NCBI GenBank assembly: GCA_913063405.1
Contig: CAJXZB010000008.1
Coordinates: 33,527 to 97,526 of the forward strand
From: an uncultured Ulvibacter sp.
Lineage (GTDB): Bacteria > Bacteroidota > Bacteroidia > Flavobacteriales > Flavobacteriaceae
Direction: 5' to 3'
DNA: 64,000 nt
Part shown: positions 19,493 through 28,639 of the stretch, in pieces
Layout of the letters: the number at the start of each line of letters is the position of its first letter
Numbering within the stretch: the stretch's first letter is position 1
Notes under the pieces: model-generated
Databases searched by the model: none
What the model was told of the DNA's origin: nothing
Seen by the model: only the letters and a program-made list of their open reading frames with translations
Translations under genes and position numbers: made by a program

Positions 19493-20700
19493 TTATTGAA
19501 TGATTAACTTTTTGACTTCAGTTTTATCACCGTTATTTAATACAACAAAATAGACACCACATTTAATATGGGAAAGATCAATATTAGACTCGTTGTTAAT
19601 ATTTCGTTTTTTTAGGATTTATTTTCCAAGGAGATCAATAATAGTAATATCCAAAGGCTCTTTTGAAGATATATTCAATATTCCTTTAGACGGGTTTGGA
19701 TAGATTGAAATATAACCTAACATGTTCCCTTGGACACTCAAAACTTCTAATGTTGAGTTTTCAGGTTCCATTACTTTTTTTGATAATCTGTGCCTTGTAT
19801 AAAAACGATTACTTCTAGATCGCAAATTTCTTCAATAAAAGTATTTGTTAAATCTACGAAAAGATTGAGGGTTATGGATTTATCTGGGACAAGAGTTAAG
19901 GGTGTTCCATTGGCATCAGGAAGCACCTTCATCATCACATTTCTAAAGGATGTTTCTCCGTTAGAACCAACGTTATCAAACGTTTCCTTTTCTAGAACCA
20001 CAACATGGACTGTAAAATCACCTTCGATTTTGGGTGCAATGTTTACTTCAATATTCATTTGATATTTTATCAATGAGAATGTCTCAATATTCTCATCTAA
20101 GAATTTATTAGTAAAATAATTATCATTAAAGAATTGACACGGACCGCAGGTAGAACTAGTGAACTTTTCATAAAGAACTTTCTGTTTTGGTGCTTCACCA
20201 CTCGCAACATTAACTTGTTTAATTAGGGTGTCGTTGTTTGGTTGGGTGGGTTGTAATCCTCTAAATCAAAACTTTGAGTTACCGGATTTGGAAGGTCGAA
20301 ATCAAATAGAGCAATTTGCGACCAATTATTTCCAGCATCAATAGAAATCTCAACAAACAATGAATGATTATACTCCCCGTATATCTCTCACTGTGCATGG
20401 TTGAATTCCAGTCTATATAAATCATTTGTTAGATCTAAAATTGGGGTTTGCAATGCGATGGAAGCACCTTGGAAATAATTCCAGAAACTCGCTGTAAAGT
20501 CCCCGCTCATTGGGCAAGGAATTCCTCCAGACCAATCTTCCCCAGTAAATGTACAATCACTGTTACTCCAAGAAATTCCAAATTCTTTGAAGACTTCTGT
20601 CATAGTACCCGGAATACCATTTTCAAAGTCTTCAAAGAATTGAGAATGTATTTGTGAGCTAACCAATAATAGTAGTATTGCGGTTCTTTTTCTAAGCATG
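19493..20700 (-). pseudogene. Degraded secreted protein with Omp28/thioredoxin-like domain and T9SS C-terminal tail
   Basis: MLRKRTAILLLLVSSQIHSQFFEDFENGIPGTMT... then TGA (20388-20390), frameshift near 20225-20245, VLYEKFTSSTCGPCQFFNDNYFTNKF, frameshift in an A7 tract (19776-19782), TAA 19619-19621, tail ISIYPNPSKGILNI...ISHIKCGVYFVVLNNGDKTEVKKLIIQ (start of last segment read as IDLSHIKCG). Confidence 0.82.
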
Positions 20701-20788
20701 ATGGTAAGTGTTAAATTAAACAAACTAGTTGTCTACTTCCATAAAGTTAAATTGCATGTTGAATTAAAAAGTTAAAATCGATAATATC

Positions 20789-22021
20789 TTACTTTTTAAG
20801 GTTTCTAAAACGCTCAAGAAGGGTAGGATGTGAGTAATGGACAAAAACATAAGCTGGATGAGGGGTTAGATTGCTTAGACTGTTTTTTGATAATTTCTTT
20901 AAGGCCGAAACGAGAGGACGTCCCGCAAAAGTAGTTTTAGCATAATCATCCGCCTGATATTCGAATTTTCTTGAAAGGTAATTCATTACAAGTCCAGTGA
21001 TTTCTGAAATAGGGCTAAACAATACACCAAAGGCTATTAACCCGATGTGGAAAGAGGGGATTGGTACGTTTAATGCTTCGGAAAGCAAAGCGTTTCCAAT
21101 AAAAAGTGAGAGTACCCATAATGTAAACCCCGTAGTAAGAATGGAAGCAATAAGGTTGAAAATTATATGATTCTTCTTATAATGTCCCACTTCGTGAGCT
21201 AGAACAGCAACAATTTCATCTTCTTCCAAATCATTAACAAGGGTATCATAAAGAGTAACTCTTTTTTCACTTCCGAAGCCAGAGAAATAGGCATTGGCCT
21301 TTGTGCTTCGTTTTGAACCATCAATCACAAAAATCTTATCTAATGTAAATCCAACTTTCGTTGCATAGGTTTCAATTCGAGATCTTAGTGTGCCATCTTG
21401 TAAAGGTGTTTGTTTGTTGAAAAGAGGAACAATTAATCTGGCATAAAATAAATTCATAAAAACCGTGAAGATAGTAACGAGCATCCAAGTGTACCACCAA
21501 AAATTGGACCCCGTGGTTTCGTAAAACCAAAGTATCGCGCTTAGTAATAGTCCGCCAACGAAAATCATCATTAACCAACCTTTTAATTTGTCCAAAATAA
21601 AGGTTTTCGTGGTCGTTTTATTGAAGCCATATTTTTCTTCAATCACAAAGGTTTTATAATAACTAAATGGAGTACTTAGAATATCGCTTGCGAACATAAT
21701 AATTCCAAAGAATAAAAGAGTTATGATAATCTTGTTTTTGGAAAAGGAACGCGCTAAGGTATCGAGATAAGCAAAACCATCGAAAAAGAAAAAGACGAGT
21801 GTACCAATAATCGAAACAAATGAAACTAACAATCCAAACTTGTAATTCTCCTTTTTGTATTGCTGCGATTTTTTATATTCTTTTGTTTCATAAACATCAT
21901 TTAGGTCGTCTGGAATGGGATCGTTAAAACGTTTTGCGTTTAGATGATCCAGTAGTTTGTCGATAACGAAATTACCAATCAAAATTCCGATAATAATATA
22001 AAAAAGTGTTTGTGAATCCAT
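20789..22021 (-). CDS. M48-family metallopeptidase (Ste24/CAAX prenyl protease 1-like); track ORF extends to 22081
   Basis: Zinc motif VAVLAHEVGHYKKNH, multiple TM helices, FEYQADDYA. Confidence 0.9.
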   Translation of the reverse strand: MDSQTLFYIIIGILIGNFVIDKLLDHLNAKRFNDPIPDDLNDVYETKEYKKSQQYKKENYKFGLLVSFVSIIGTLVFFFFDGFAYLDTLARSFSKNKIIITLLFFGIIMFASDILSTPFSYYKTFVIEEKYGFNKTTTKTFILDKLKGWLMMIFVGGLLLSAILWFYETTGSNFWWYTWMLVTIFTVFMNLFYARLIVPLFNKQTPLQDGTLRSRIETYATKVGFTLDKIFVIDGSKRSTKANAYFSGFGSEKRVTLYDTLVNDLEEDEIVAVLAHEVGHYKKNHIIFNLIASILTTGFTLWVLSLFIGNALLSEALNVPIPSFHIGLIAFGVLFSPISEITGLVMNYLSRKFEYQADDYAKTTFAGRPLVSALKKLSKNSLSNLTPHPAYVFVHYSHPTLLERFRNLKK

Positions 22022-22049
22022 AGTTGTGTGTTTCCAAATAGACAACAGA

Positions 22050-22856
22050 TTAGTTAAACCCTCGCTGTCTTTTGGCTTCAAAGATAAGAATTCCCGCTGC
22101 TACTGAAACATTCATAGAATCAATTTCTCCTTGCATTGGAATGCATATATTCTGTGTGCTTTTATCTCTCCATTCTTGTGATAGGCCCGTTGCTTCAGTT
22201 CCTACAACTAGGGCAGAAGCAAGGGTGAAATTACAACTATGGTACGCAACAGAATCTTGCAGTATAGCGCTGTAAATGGAAATATCGTGTTTTTTTAAAT
22301 AGCTTATAATTTCAAATGAACTTCCCGTTGCAATTTGATTTGTAAATACACCTCCAACACTACTTCGAATAATATTAGGGTTATACAAATCTGTTTTAGG
22401 GTTGGCAATAATAACGGCATCTAGATTTGCTGCATCTGCAGTGCGGAATAATGCACCGATATTTCCAGGTTTTTCCGGCGCTTCAGCAACAAGAAGTAGA
22501 GGATTTTTTGATTTGAATTGTAATCCTTCTAAGGAAACGTCCTTAGTCTGGGCTATGGCGAAAATTCCTTCGGTTGAAGAGCGATAGGCAATTTTTTCGT
22601 ATACTTCAGAGGTGATCTCAATGAATTCGGTCTCAGAACTTGCCTGTTTTTTTATTGAGTACAACTCTTCTTCGGAAATAATCTCGGAACAAAATAGTAC
22701 TGTCGTTAGACGATATCCTCCCTTAAGCGCCAATTCGGTCTCTCGTTGTCCTTCAATTACAAAAAGATCCAATTTTTTTCGTTCTCTTGCTTTTTCAGAA
22801 AGAAGAATACATTGCTTTATCAGCGGATTTTGAAGACTGGAGATTTGCTTATACAT
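22050..22856 (-). CDS. TrmH-family (SpoU) RNA methyltransferase
   Basis: EAPEKPGNIGALFRTADAANLDAV, VGTEATGLSQEW, IPMQGEIDSMNVSVAAGILIFEAKRQR. Confidence 0.93.
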   Translation of the reverse strand: MYKQISSLQNPLIKQCILLSEKARERKKLDLFVIEGQRETELALKGGYRLTTVLFCSEIISEEELYSIKKQASSETEFIEITSEVYEKIAYRSSTEGIFAIAQTKDVSLEGLQFKSKNPLLLVAEAPEKPGNIGALFRTADAANLDAVIIANPKTDLYNPNIIRSSVGGVFTNQIATGSSFEIISYLKKHDISIYSAILQDSVAYHSCNFTLASALVVGTEATGLSQEWRDKSTQNICIPMQGEIDSMNVSVAAGILIFEAKRQRGFN

Positions 22857-22938
22857 GGTGCAAAGATATTTTATAGTTGCGAGTTAAACTATAGGCGTTG
22901 TTAGTTTTTACACAATTACACCCACTAGTATTTGTATC

Positions 22939-24030
22939 TTGTATAAAACTATCCGAATGAAAAAATTACTTTCAGTCCTACTTCTTTTCTTTTTAGTTTT
23001 AGGAGCAAACGCACAAGTAGCTAATCAACCTTCAGACTTAGAGATTTGCGATGATGACTATGATGGTATCGCAGCATTCGATTTAACAATTACCGAACCC
23101 GAAATACTTGGAGCTCAAAATCCATCTGATTTTAATATCACATTTTATACAAATCAAACGGATGCTGCTGATGGTACAAATCCAATTATTACTCCTTCAG
23201 CATTTTATAATAGTGCAAATCCACAGGCAATTTATGTACGGCTAGAGGCTAATAGCAATGGGAATTTTGATACAACAGTCTTTGCTATAATTGTGATCCC
23301 ATTGCCTGTTCCAGCGACACCAACTTCCTTAGAGTTCTGTGATGATGACGGCGATGGTTTTGGGGAATTTACTTTAACAGATAAGGATGCCGAAATTAGT
23401 AATGGAGCGCCTAACGTTAGCATTACATATTATGAAGCATTGGCAGATACGGAAAGCGGGGTGTTTCCAATTCCGAGTCCTTATGTCAACATAGTGCCTT
23501 TTTCTCAAATTGTATTCACTAGAGTAGAAAGTGACATAAATGGATGTTATGTAATTGTAGAACTAGAATTAATAGTTTTGGATGGCTGCCCAATAATCGA
23601 TACAGATCCTATAGATTTATTCATAAACGAAGGAGACGGTGATGGTTCTGCAATTTTCGATCTTACCTTAAATGAAGCATAGATGTTAGGTTCACAGGAT
23701 CCAAGTATATATTTGTTTAGCTATCATGAAACCTTGGAAAATTCAATGGATGGTGTTAATGCTATTGTCAATCCAATGGCCTATCAAAATATTGCAAATC
23801 CACAAACCATATATGTTCGTTTAACAAATGATATCAACGGAAGCTATGTTTTGACTTCGGAAAGTACCGTAACTATCTTTAACCTTATAGGGAAGAAGGT
23901 CTTTTTTGAAACAATCATACCACAAAATGAAAGAATAACTTTAGATGCAAATACACTGTTTGCTGGAGTTTACTTCATTAAAGTATCTTCTGAGGAGAGT
24001 GTCACGGTAAAAAGATTTATCAAAAAATAA
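22939..24030 (+). pseudogene. Secreted protein with T9SS C-terminal tail, interrupted by an in-frame amber codon
   Basis: MKKLLSVLLLFFLVLGANAQ signal peptide; repeated CDDDxDGxxxFDLT modules; GAA GCA TAG ATG TTA at about 23680 with the same frame open to 24030; C-terminus STVTIFNLIGKKVFFE...AGVYFIKVSSEESVTVKRFIKK. Confidence 0.8.
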
Positions 24031-24039
24031 AGTATAAAA

Positions 24040-24066
24040 AAGAGGCTACCTTTTGAGTAGCCTCTT
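24040..24066. terminator. Bidirectional terminator-like hairpin
   Basis: AAGAGGCTAC...GTAGCCTCTT perfect 10-bp stem between convergent genes. Confidence 0.75.
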
Positions 24067-24088
24067 ACATTTCAAAACTAAGCGTATA

Positions 24089-24280
24089 TTATAAAACTTT
24101 TACGTTTACTGCGTTTAATCCTTTTTTACCTTCTGTTAGATCGAATTCAACTTCATCACCTTCACGAATTTCATCTACCAATCCAGAGATGTGTACAAAA
24201 TGTTCTTTGTTTGAACCTTCTTCAGTGATAAAACCAAATCCTTTGGCGTCATTGAAAAATTTTACTGTTCCTTTATTCAT
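24089..24280 (-). CDS. Cold-shock domain protein
   Basis: MNKGTVKFFNDAKGFGFITEEGSNKEHFVHIS. Confidence 0.97.
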   Translation of the reverse strand: MNKGTVKFFNDAKGFGFITEEGSNKEHFVHISGLVDEIREGDEVEFDLTEGKKGLNAVNVKVL

Positions 24281-24350
24281 TATTAAAAATTTAAATTAAT
24301 TACTTGTCTTAATTCAAAGATGATGCCACTAATTCTGGTGTCACCAATAA

Positions 24351-24605
24351 TTATTTTTTGCTCTTTGAAGACCTAAGGTATAGCCGCTCCACCTTTTCAC
24401 GAGCCCAGGGTGTTTTTCTTAAAAATTTCAAGCTAGATTTAACAGAAGGATTACTTGTGAAACAACGAATATTTATTTTTTCTCCAAGGCTTTCAAAGCC
24501 ATATTTGTCAACCAAGTACTCAAGAATATCGGCTAGTTTAACACCGTGTAATGGATTGTTAACTTGCGTTTGATTTTTGATTTTTTCTCTTTTCTTATCG
24601 TTCAT
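24351..24605 (-). CDS. VF530-family (DUF2132) small DNA-binding protein
   Basis: [58 protein letters not shown]. Confidence 0.85.
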   Translation of the reverse strand: MNDKKREKIKNQTQVNNPLHGVKLADILEYLVDKYGFESLGEKINIRCFTSNPSVKSSLKFLRKTPWAREKVERLYLRSSKSKK

Positions 24606-24613
24606 ACAGGATT

Positions 24614-25960
24614 CTAAAACATTTTCATATCATTCATTATCGTTTGTTCAACACCATTTATGGTTTTGTTCTGGAATTGGTGTAGTTGTGTATCTAATTT
24701 TCTTCCTTTCTTTTCGATCTTGTCAAGACGTTTATTTGTTTTATTAATCCATTTCAACACTTGTCCTCCTCCCATAAGATGAGAAGTTGGTAACGGTTCG
24801 CCCATTTCACGCAGCACTATTCCCAATGGAATGTTTATTTTATCTTGAATTTTTATCAAGTTTGCTAATAAGTCGGCGTAAGGTGCAATCAATGACCCAA
24901 CACCTCCTCTAGGTTGCATCCAACCAACTAGGTAAATTCCTTTATAGTCATCGTACATGCTAAATCCATATACTTTTACGTGACTATTTTCAACTCTATC
25001 CATTTTCTTTGGGAGAAACGGAAAACTAGTATGAAATCCTGTTGCATATACTGTGGTGTCAATCTCTTCGGAGCTACCATCCTCAAATATTACCCTAGAG
25101 TTCGCGAGTTTTTTTACGGCGCCTTTAATTTTTATTCGACCATGTTTTACATGCATCAATGTTTCGGTATTCACCGTTGGATGTCTCTCAAAAATTCCCG
25201 AGGTAGGTTTGGGTAATCCATATTCCTTATGACTGCCAATTGTAACCTTAAGCATCATTTTTACTAATTCCTCTTGTAACCAATCGGGTAATTTTGGTAG
25301 TTGTAGGGCAGCGAGTGGTTTTCCCATAAATGTTTTCGGAAAAATCCAAATACCTCGTCTTACACTTAAATAGCTGTTTGTGCTTACTCGGGTGCATTCT
25401 GAGGCAATATCGAACGCAGAATTTCCTGCGCCAATTACTAGTACCCTTTTATCTTTTATTTGGTTTGATGTTTTGTACTCTTTAGAGTGAAAAGAGTCAC
25501 CGATAAAATTACCTTCATAGTTTGGGTAGCGTTTATTCCAATGGTGTCCGTTACAAACGAGTACCCCCTTATAAATAGTGTTTGAACCATCATCAAAACT
25601 CACCTTCCATAAATTATTTTCAATGGGATTTACATAAACGACTTTGGTTTTAAATTGGATATTCTCCTTTAAATTGTAATTGTTGGTATAGGCTCTGTAA
25701 TAAGAAAGCATTTGGACACTACTTGGGAAGTCTGGATAGTCTTCTGGCATTGGAAAGTCGGGATATTCCATAACGTGTCTAGCAGAAAGGATATGTGCAG
25801 ATTTATACGTTCCATGGTACCAGTTACCTCCAATGTCGTCATCTGCTTCCACATGGTGATAGGGGATATTTGCTGCTTTTAATGATTTTGCAGTCGCCAA
25901 TCCAACGGGACCTGCTCCAACAACTAAGTAATGAGTACCCAGCGATGTATTTTTTGTCAT
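24614..25960 (-). CDS. Flavin-containing monooxygenase-like NAD(P)-binding protein
   Basis: [41 protein letters not shown] motifs. Confidence 0.9.
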   Translation of the reverse strand: MTKNTSLGTHYLVVGAGPVGLATAKSLKAANIPYHHVEADDDIGGNWYHGTYKSAHILSARHVMEYPDFPMPEDYPDFPSSVQMLSYYRAYTNNYNLKENIQFKTKVVYVNPIENNLWKVSFDDGSNTIYKGVLVCNGHHWNKRYPNYEGNFIGDSFHSKEYKTSNQIKDKRVLVIGAGNSAFDIASECTRVSTNSYLSVRRGIWIFPKTFMGKPLAALQLPKLPDWLQEELVKMMLKVTIGSHKEYGLPKPTSGIFERHPTVNTETLMHVKHGRIKIKGAVKKLANSRVIFEDGSSEEIDTTVYATGFHTSFPFLPKKMDRVENSHVKVYGFSMYDDYKGIYLVGWMQPRGGVGSLIAPYADLLANLIKIQDKINIPLGIVLREMGEPLPTSHLMGGGQVLKWINKTNKRLDKIEKKGRKLDTQLHQFQNKTINGVEQTIMNDMKMF

Positions 25961-26016
25961 TTGGTTTTTCAGAAAAAAATTATAAAAGGTGAATATACGT
26001 TTTTTGAAAAAAATAA

Positions 26017-26040
26017 TTTATTGAAATTTAATTCAATAAA
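26017..26040. promoter_or_regulatory. Perfect 9-bp dyad TTTATTGAA-ATTTAA-TTCAATAAA
   Basis: Inverted repeat between divergent transcription units (monooxygenase on minus, sORF/yitT on plus). Confidence 0.5.
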
Positions 26041-26130
26041 GAAGGATTAATGGGTACTCCTAAAATATTCGTTAAATTTTTGACTCTTTTAATCATAGAA
26101 ATTAAAATTTATCATAGTTTTGCCATAGTT

Positions 26131-26193
26131 ATGAAACAAAACCGTCTACATAATACTATTTGTAAAATGAATTGGAAGTTTTCCAAGGCATAG
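26131..26193 (+). CDS. Candidate short ORF (20 aa) MKQNRLHNTICKMNWKFSKA
   Basis: ATG to TAG; followed by a terminator hairpin; TANNTTTG-like -7 element TAGTTTTG at 26115-26122. Confidence 0.35.
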   Translation: MKQNRLHNTICKMNWKFSKA

Positions 26194-26217
26194 GACGTAG
26201 AATATATAAATATTATG

Positions 26218-26253
26218 AAAGCGTTCTTCCTTTAAAAGTTGAACGCTTTTTTT
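26218..26253 (+). terminator. Intrinsic terminator-like hairpin 1 in the yitT leader region
   Basis: AAAGCGTTC ... GAACGCTTT + T-tract. Confidence 0.8.
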
Positions 26254-26270
26254 ATTAGTTAAATTTAAAG

Positions 26271-26351
26271 ATGAAGCAATTATTATCCATTTGTAGTATT
26301 TCTAAACGCATGTTTAATCATGCGCAGTTAAATATGCGACAAAGGGAATAG
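26271..26351 (+). CDS. Candidate leader peptide ORF (26 aa) MKQLLSICSISKRMFNHAQLNMRQRE
   Basis: ATG to TAG; contains the hairpin CGCATG-TTTAAT-CATGCG at 26307-26324; directly precedes the attenuator-like terminator. Confidence 0.35.
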   Translation: MKQLLSICSISKRMFNHAQLNMRQRE

Positions 26352-26374
26352 ATCTTATTTGAATAATATGTACT

Positions 26375-26412
26375 AATCCCTTTGATTTAAGTTAATCAAG
26401 GGGATTTTTTTT
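26375..26412 (+). terminator. Intrinsic terminator/attenuator-like hairpin 2, immediately upstream of the YitT-family start codon
   Basis: AATCCCTTTGATT-TAAGTT-AATCAAGGGGATT + T8; ATG follows at 26421. Confidence 0.85.
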
Positions 26413-26420
26413 GAGGAATT

Positions 26421-27272
26421 ATGAGAAATATACTTACAATCAATTTTAAGAAAGAGAGGTTCATAGCAGAAGCTCTAAGCTACACTTGGGTTTTCTTAGG
26501 GTCATTGATTTTGGCCGTAGCCTATGTGCTTTTTATTATACCGCATCAATTAGTGCCAGGTGGAATTTTGGGGCTAAGTATTGTGGTAAATAATTTGACA
26601 CCATTAAGCGTTGGATTGGTTGCGTTGAGCATTAATATCCCATTATTGTTATGGGGAACGAAAGTCTTAGGTAGAAAGGTAGGTATTAAGACGGCTTTTT
26701 CTATGATATTGGTTTCATTGTTTATTGATCTATTTAGTTTTCTTACTGAAGGAAAAGCCTATGTTGACGATGTTCTAGTCTCTACACTTTTCGGTGGAGT
26801 GATAATTGGTGCTGCTGTGGCAATGGTTATGAACGCGGGTGCAACTACTGGAGGAAATGATATTTTGGTTAGAATTTTAGCCACAAAGATAAAATTGCCT
26901 TATAGTCAATTGATATTGATAATCGATGGGGCGATAATATTATTGGGAATTTTTGTTTTTGAAGATTTTACAATGGCTGCCTACAGTGTAATTGCAATTG
27001 TTGCAATAAGTAAAACGATAGATTACTACATCAAAAAATCCGTAAAGAACCGAACCGTTTTAGTTTTTTCCTCAAAGAACCTTTTAATTCAGGAGGAGCT
27101 TTTGAAAGGTGAAAACAGTGCTGATAGTATCTTAAAACTAATACATCACGATTCAAATGATAAACTAATTCTTGTGACTAAGAACAATAAGAAATTAGCA
27201 TCCTTGGAAAACATAATTTACAGTATAGATGAAAATGCTAGTGTTACTGTAATGGAGTCAAATAGTTTATAG
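26421..27272 (+). CDS. YitT-family membrane protein with C-terminal DUF2179
   Basis: FIIPHQLVPGGILGLSIVVNNLT, GGVIIGAAVAMVMNAGATTGGNDIL motifs. Confidence 0.9.
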   Translation: MRNILTINFKKERFIAEALSYTWVFLGSLILAVAYVLFIIPHQLVPGGILGLSIVVNNLTPLSVGLVALSINIPLLLWGTKVLGRKVGIKTAFSMILVSLFIDLFSFLTEGKAYVDDVLVSTLFGGVIIGAAVAMVMNAGATTGGNDILVRILATKIKLPYSQLILIIDGAIILLGIFVFEDFTMAAYSVIAIVAISKTIDYYIKKSVKNRTVLVFSSKNLLIQEELLKGENSADSILKLIHHDSNDKLILVTKNNKKLASLENIIYSIDENASVTVMESNSL

Positions 27273-27339
27273 TTACTTCGAAAAAAATAAAAGCACCTGC
27301 TATTGACAGACGTTTTTTTTATTAGATACATTTACTTTT

Positions 27340-28632
27340 TTATTTTTGGTTATATTTCTCTGAATATCTCTTCCACAATTCTGTTTGATGGGTTTCTAAT
27401 GAAATTTCTCTGCCATCTATAAATGCATGTGTCAATTGATTTGTACGCATATCCAAGGCATCCCCTTCAGAAATAAATAGGGTTGCACTTTTTCCTATTT
27501 CTAATGTTCCATAAGCATCATCAATACCTAAAATTTTCGCGGTATTACCCGTAATAAGCTGAAGAGCAGTTTCCTTGTCCATCCCTTGTCCAACCAGTTG
27601 TCCAGCATAGAAAGGTAAATTTCTTGTTTGGAAATTGGATGTTCCGCTGTTTTCAAGAGCGACTAATAATCCACCATCAACTAATAACTTTGGAAGTTTA
27701 TATGGTAAGTCATAATCATCATCGTCTTTAGATGGTAGACTATGGGTATGTTGCACTAAAACAGGAATGTTATTTTCTTTCAGAAAAGGAATAATACGAT
27801 ATGCCTGATAACCACCAACTAAGACAATACTTTGAATACCATTCTCTTTAGCTGTACTCACGGCATCGATGATTTCTCTTTCGCCATCTGCGTAAATATA
27901 TAGTTTTTTAGAACCATTGAAAACACCTCCCATTTCCCCGTATGCCTCGTTTTTAGAAACTCCGATTCCTTTTCCATAGGCCTTCGCATTTTTCATAAAA
28001 GCAATAACCTCTTCAATTTGTATTTGGTATTTTTTGTTGGGTAGATAGCCTCTTGGTTCGCCTTCCCACCAACGTCCACGGCGGAAACCTCTTGGCCAAT
28101 GAAGATGAACCCCGTCATCTACTTTTATGGCTGCATCTTCCCAGTTCCACGCATCAAACTGAACTATGGAAGAAGTTCCTGAAATTCTACCTCCTTGAGG
28201 TGCAATCTGGCCTAATAATATTCCATTGGGGCGCATAGATTCCACTACTTTACTTTCAGCATTATAAGCAATTAAACTTCTTACATTCGGTATAAAATCA
28301 CCAAGTTCATCGTCGTCATTACTGGCTCTAACTGCATTCACTTCAATAAGTCCCAATGCCTTTGCAGGAGCAATTAACCCTGGGTATACATGTTTTCCGA
28401 CAGCTTCTATTTCACGCCCCCTTGAGGACGTACTCTCATTTCCAATGGCGGTTATCTTACCATGTTCAAATACAATTGTACTGTTTTCTATTATTTGTCC
28501 ATTTCCAATATGAGCGGTCGCTCCTTTGATGGTTATTGCAGCAATTTGAGCTGGTGCCGGTGTCTGTTGTGCAAGAACTTGAAATCCTGCAATCACTAAT
28601 ACTACTATTAAAAGTTGTTTTATTGTTTTCAT
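27340..28632 (-). CDS. Amidohydrolase family secreted protein (copy 1)
   Basis: Signal peptide; AITIKGATAHIGNGQIIENSTIVFEHGKITAIG; GTLEIGKSATLFI; degenerate metal sites. Confidence 0.87.
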   Translation of the reverse strand: MKTIKQLLIVVLVIAGFQVLAQQTPAPAQIAAITIKGATAHIGNGQIIENSTIVFEHGKITAIGNESTSSRGREIEAVGKHVYPGLIAPAKALGLIEVNAVRASNDDDELGDFIPNVRSLIAYNAESKVVESMRPNGILLGQIAPQGGRISGTSSIVQFDAWNWEDAAIKVDDGVHLHWPRGFRRGRWWEGEPRGYLPNKKYQIQIEEVIAFMKNAKAYGKGIGVSKNEAYGEMGGVFNGSKKLYIYADGEREIIDAVSTAKENGIQSIVLVGGYQAYRIIPFLKENNIPVLVQHTHSLPSKDDDDYDLPYKLPKLLVDGGLLVALENSGTSNFQTRNLPFYAGQLVGQGMDKETALQLITGNTAKILGIDDAYGTLEIGKSATLFISEGDALDMRTNQLTHAFIDGREISLETHQTELWKRYSEKYNQK

Positions 28633-28639
28633 TGCTGGA

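Noticed and set aside
19771-19785. Phase variation via the A7 tract in the Omp28-like gene
   Set aside because: The gene also has other stops and frameshifts, so switching the tract would not restore expression.
19771-20073. Treating 19771-20073 and 19619-19825 (minus) as two small independent proteins
   Set aside because: They join as consecutive pieces of a single Omp28/T9SS protein once frameshifts are bridged.
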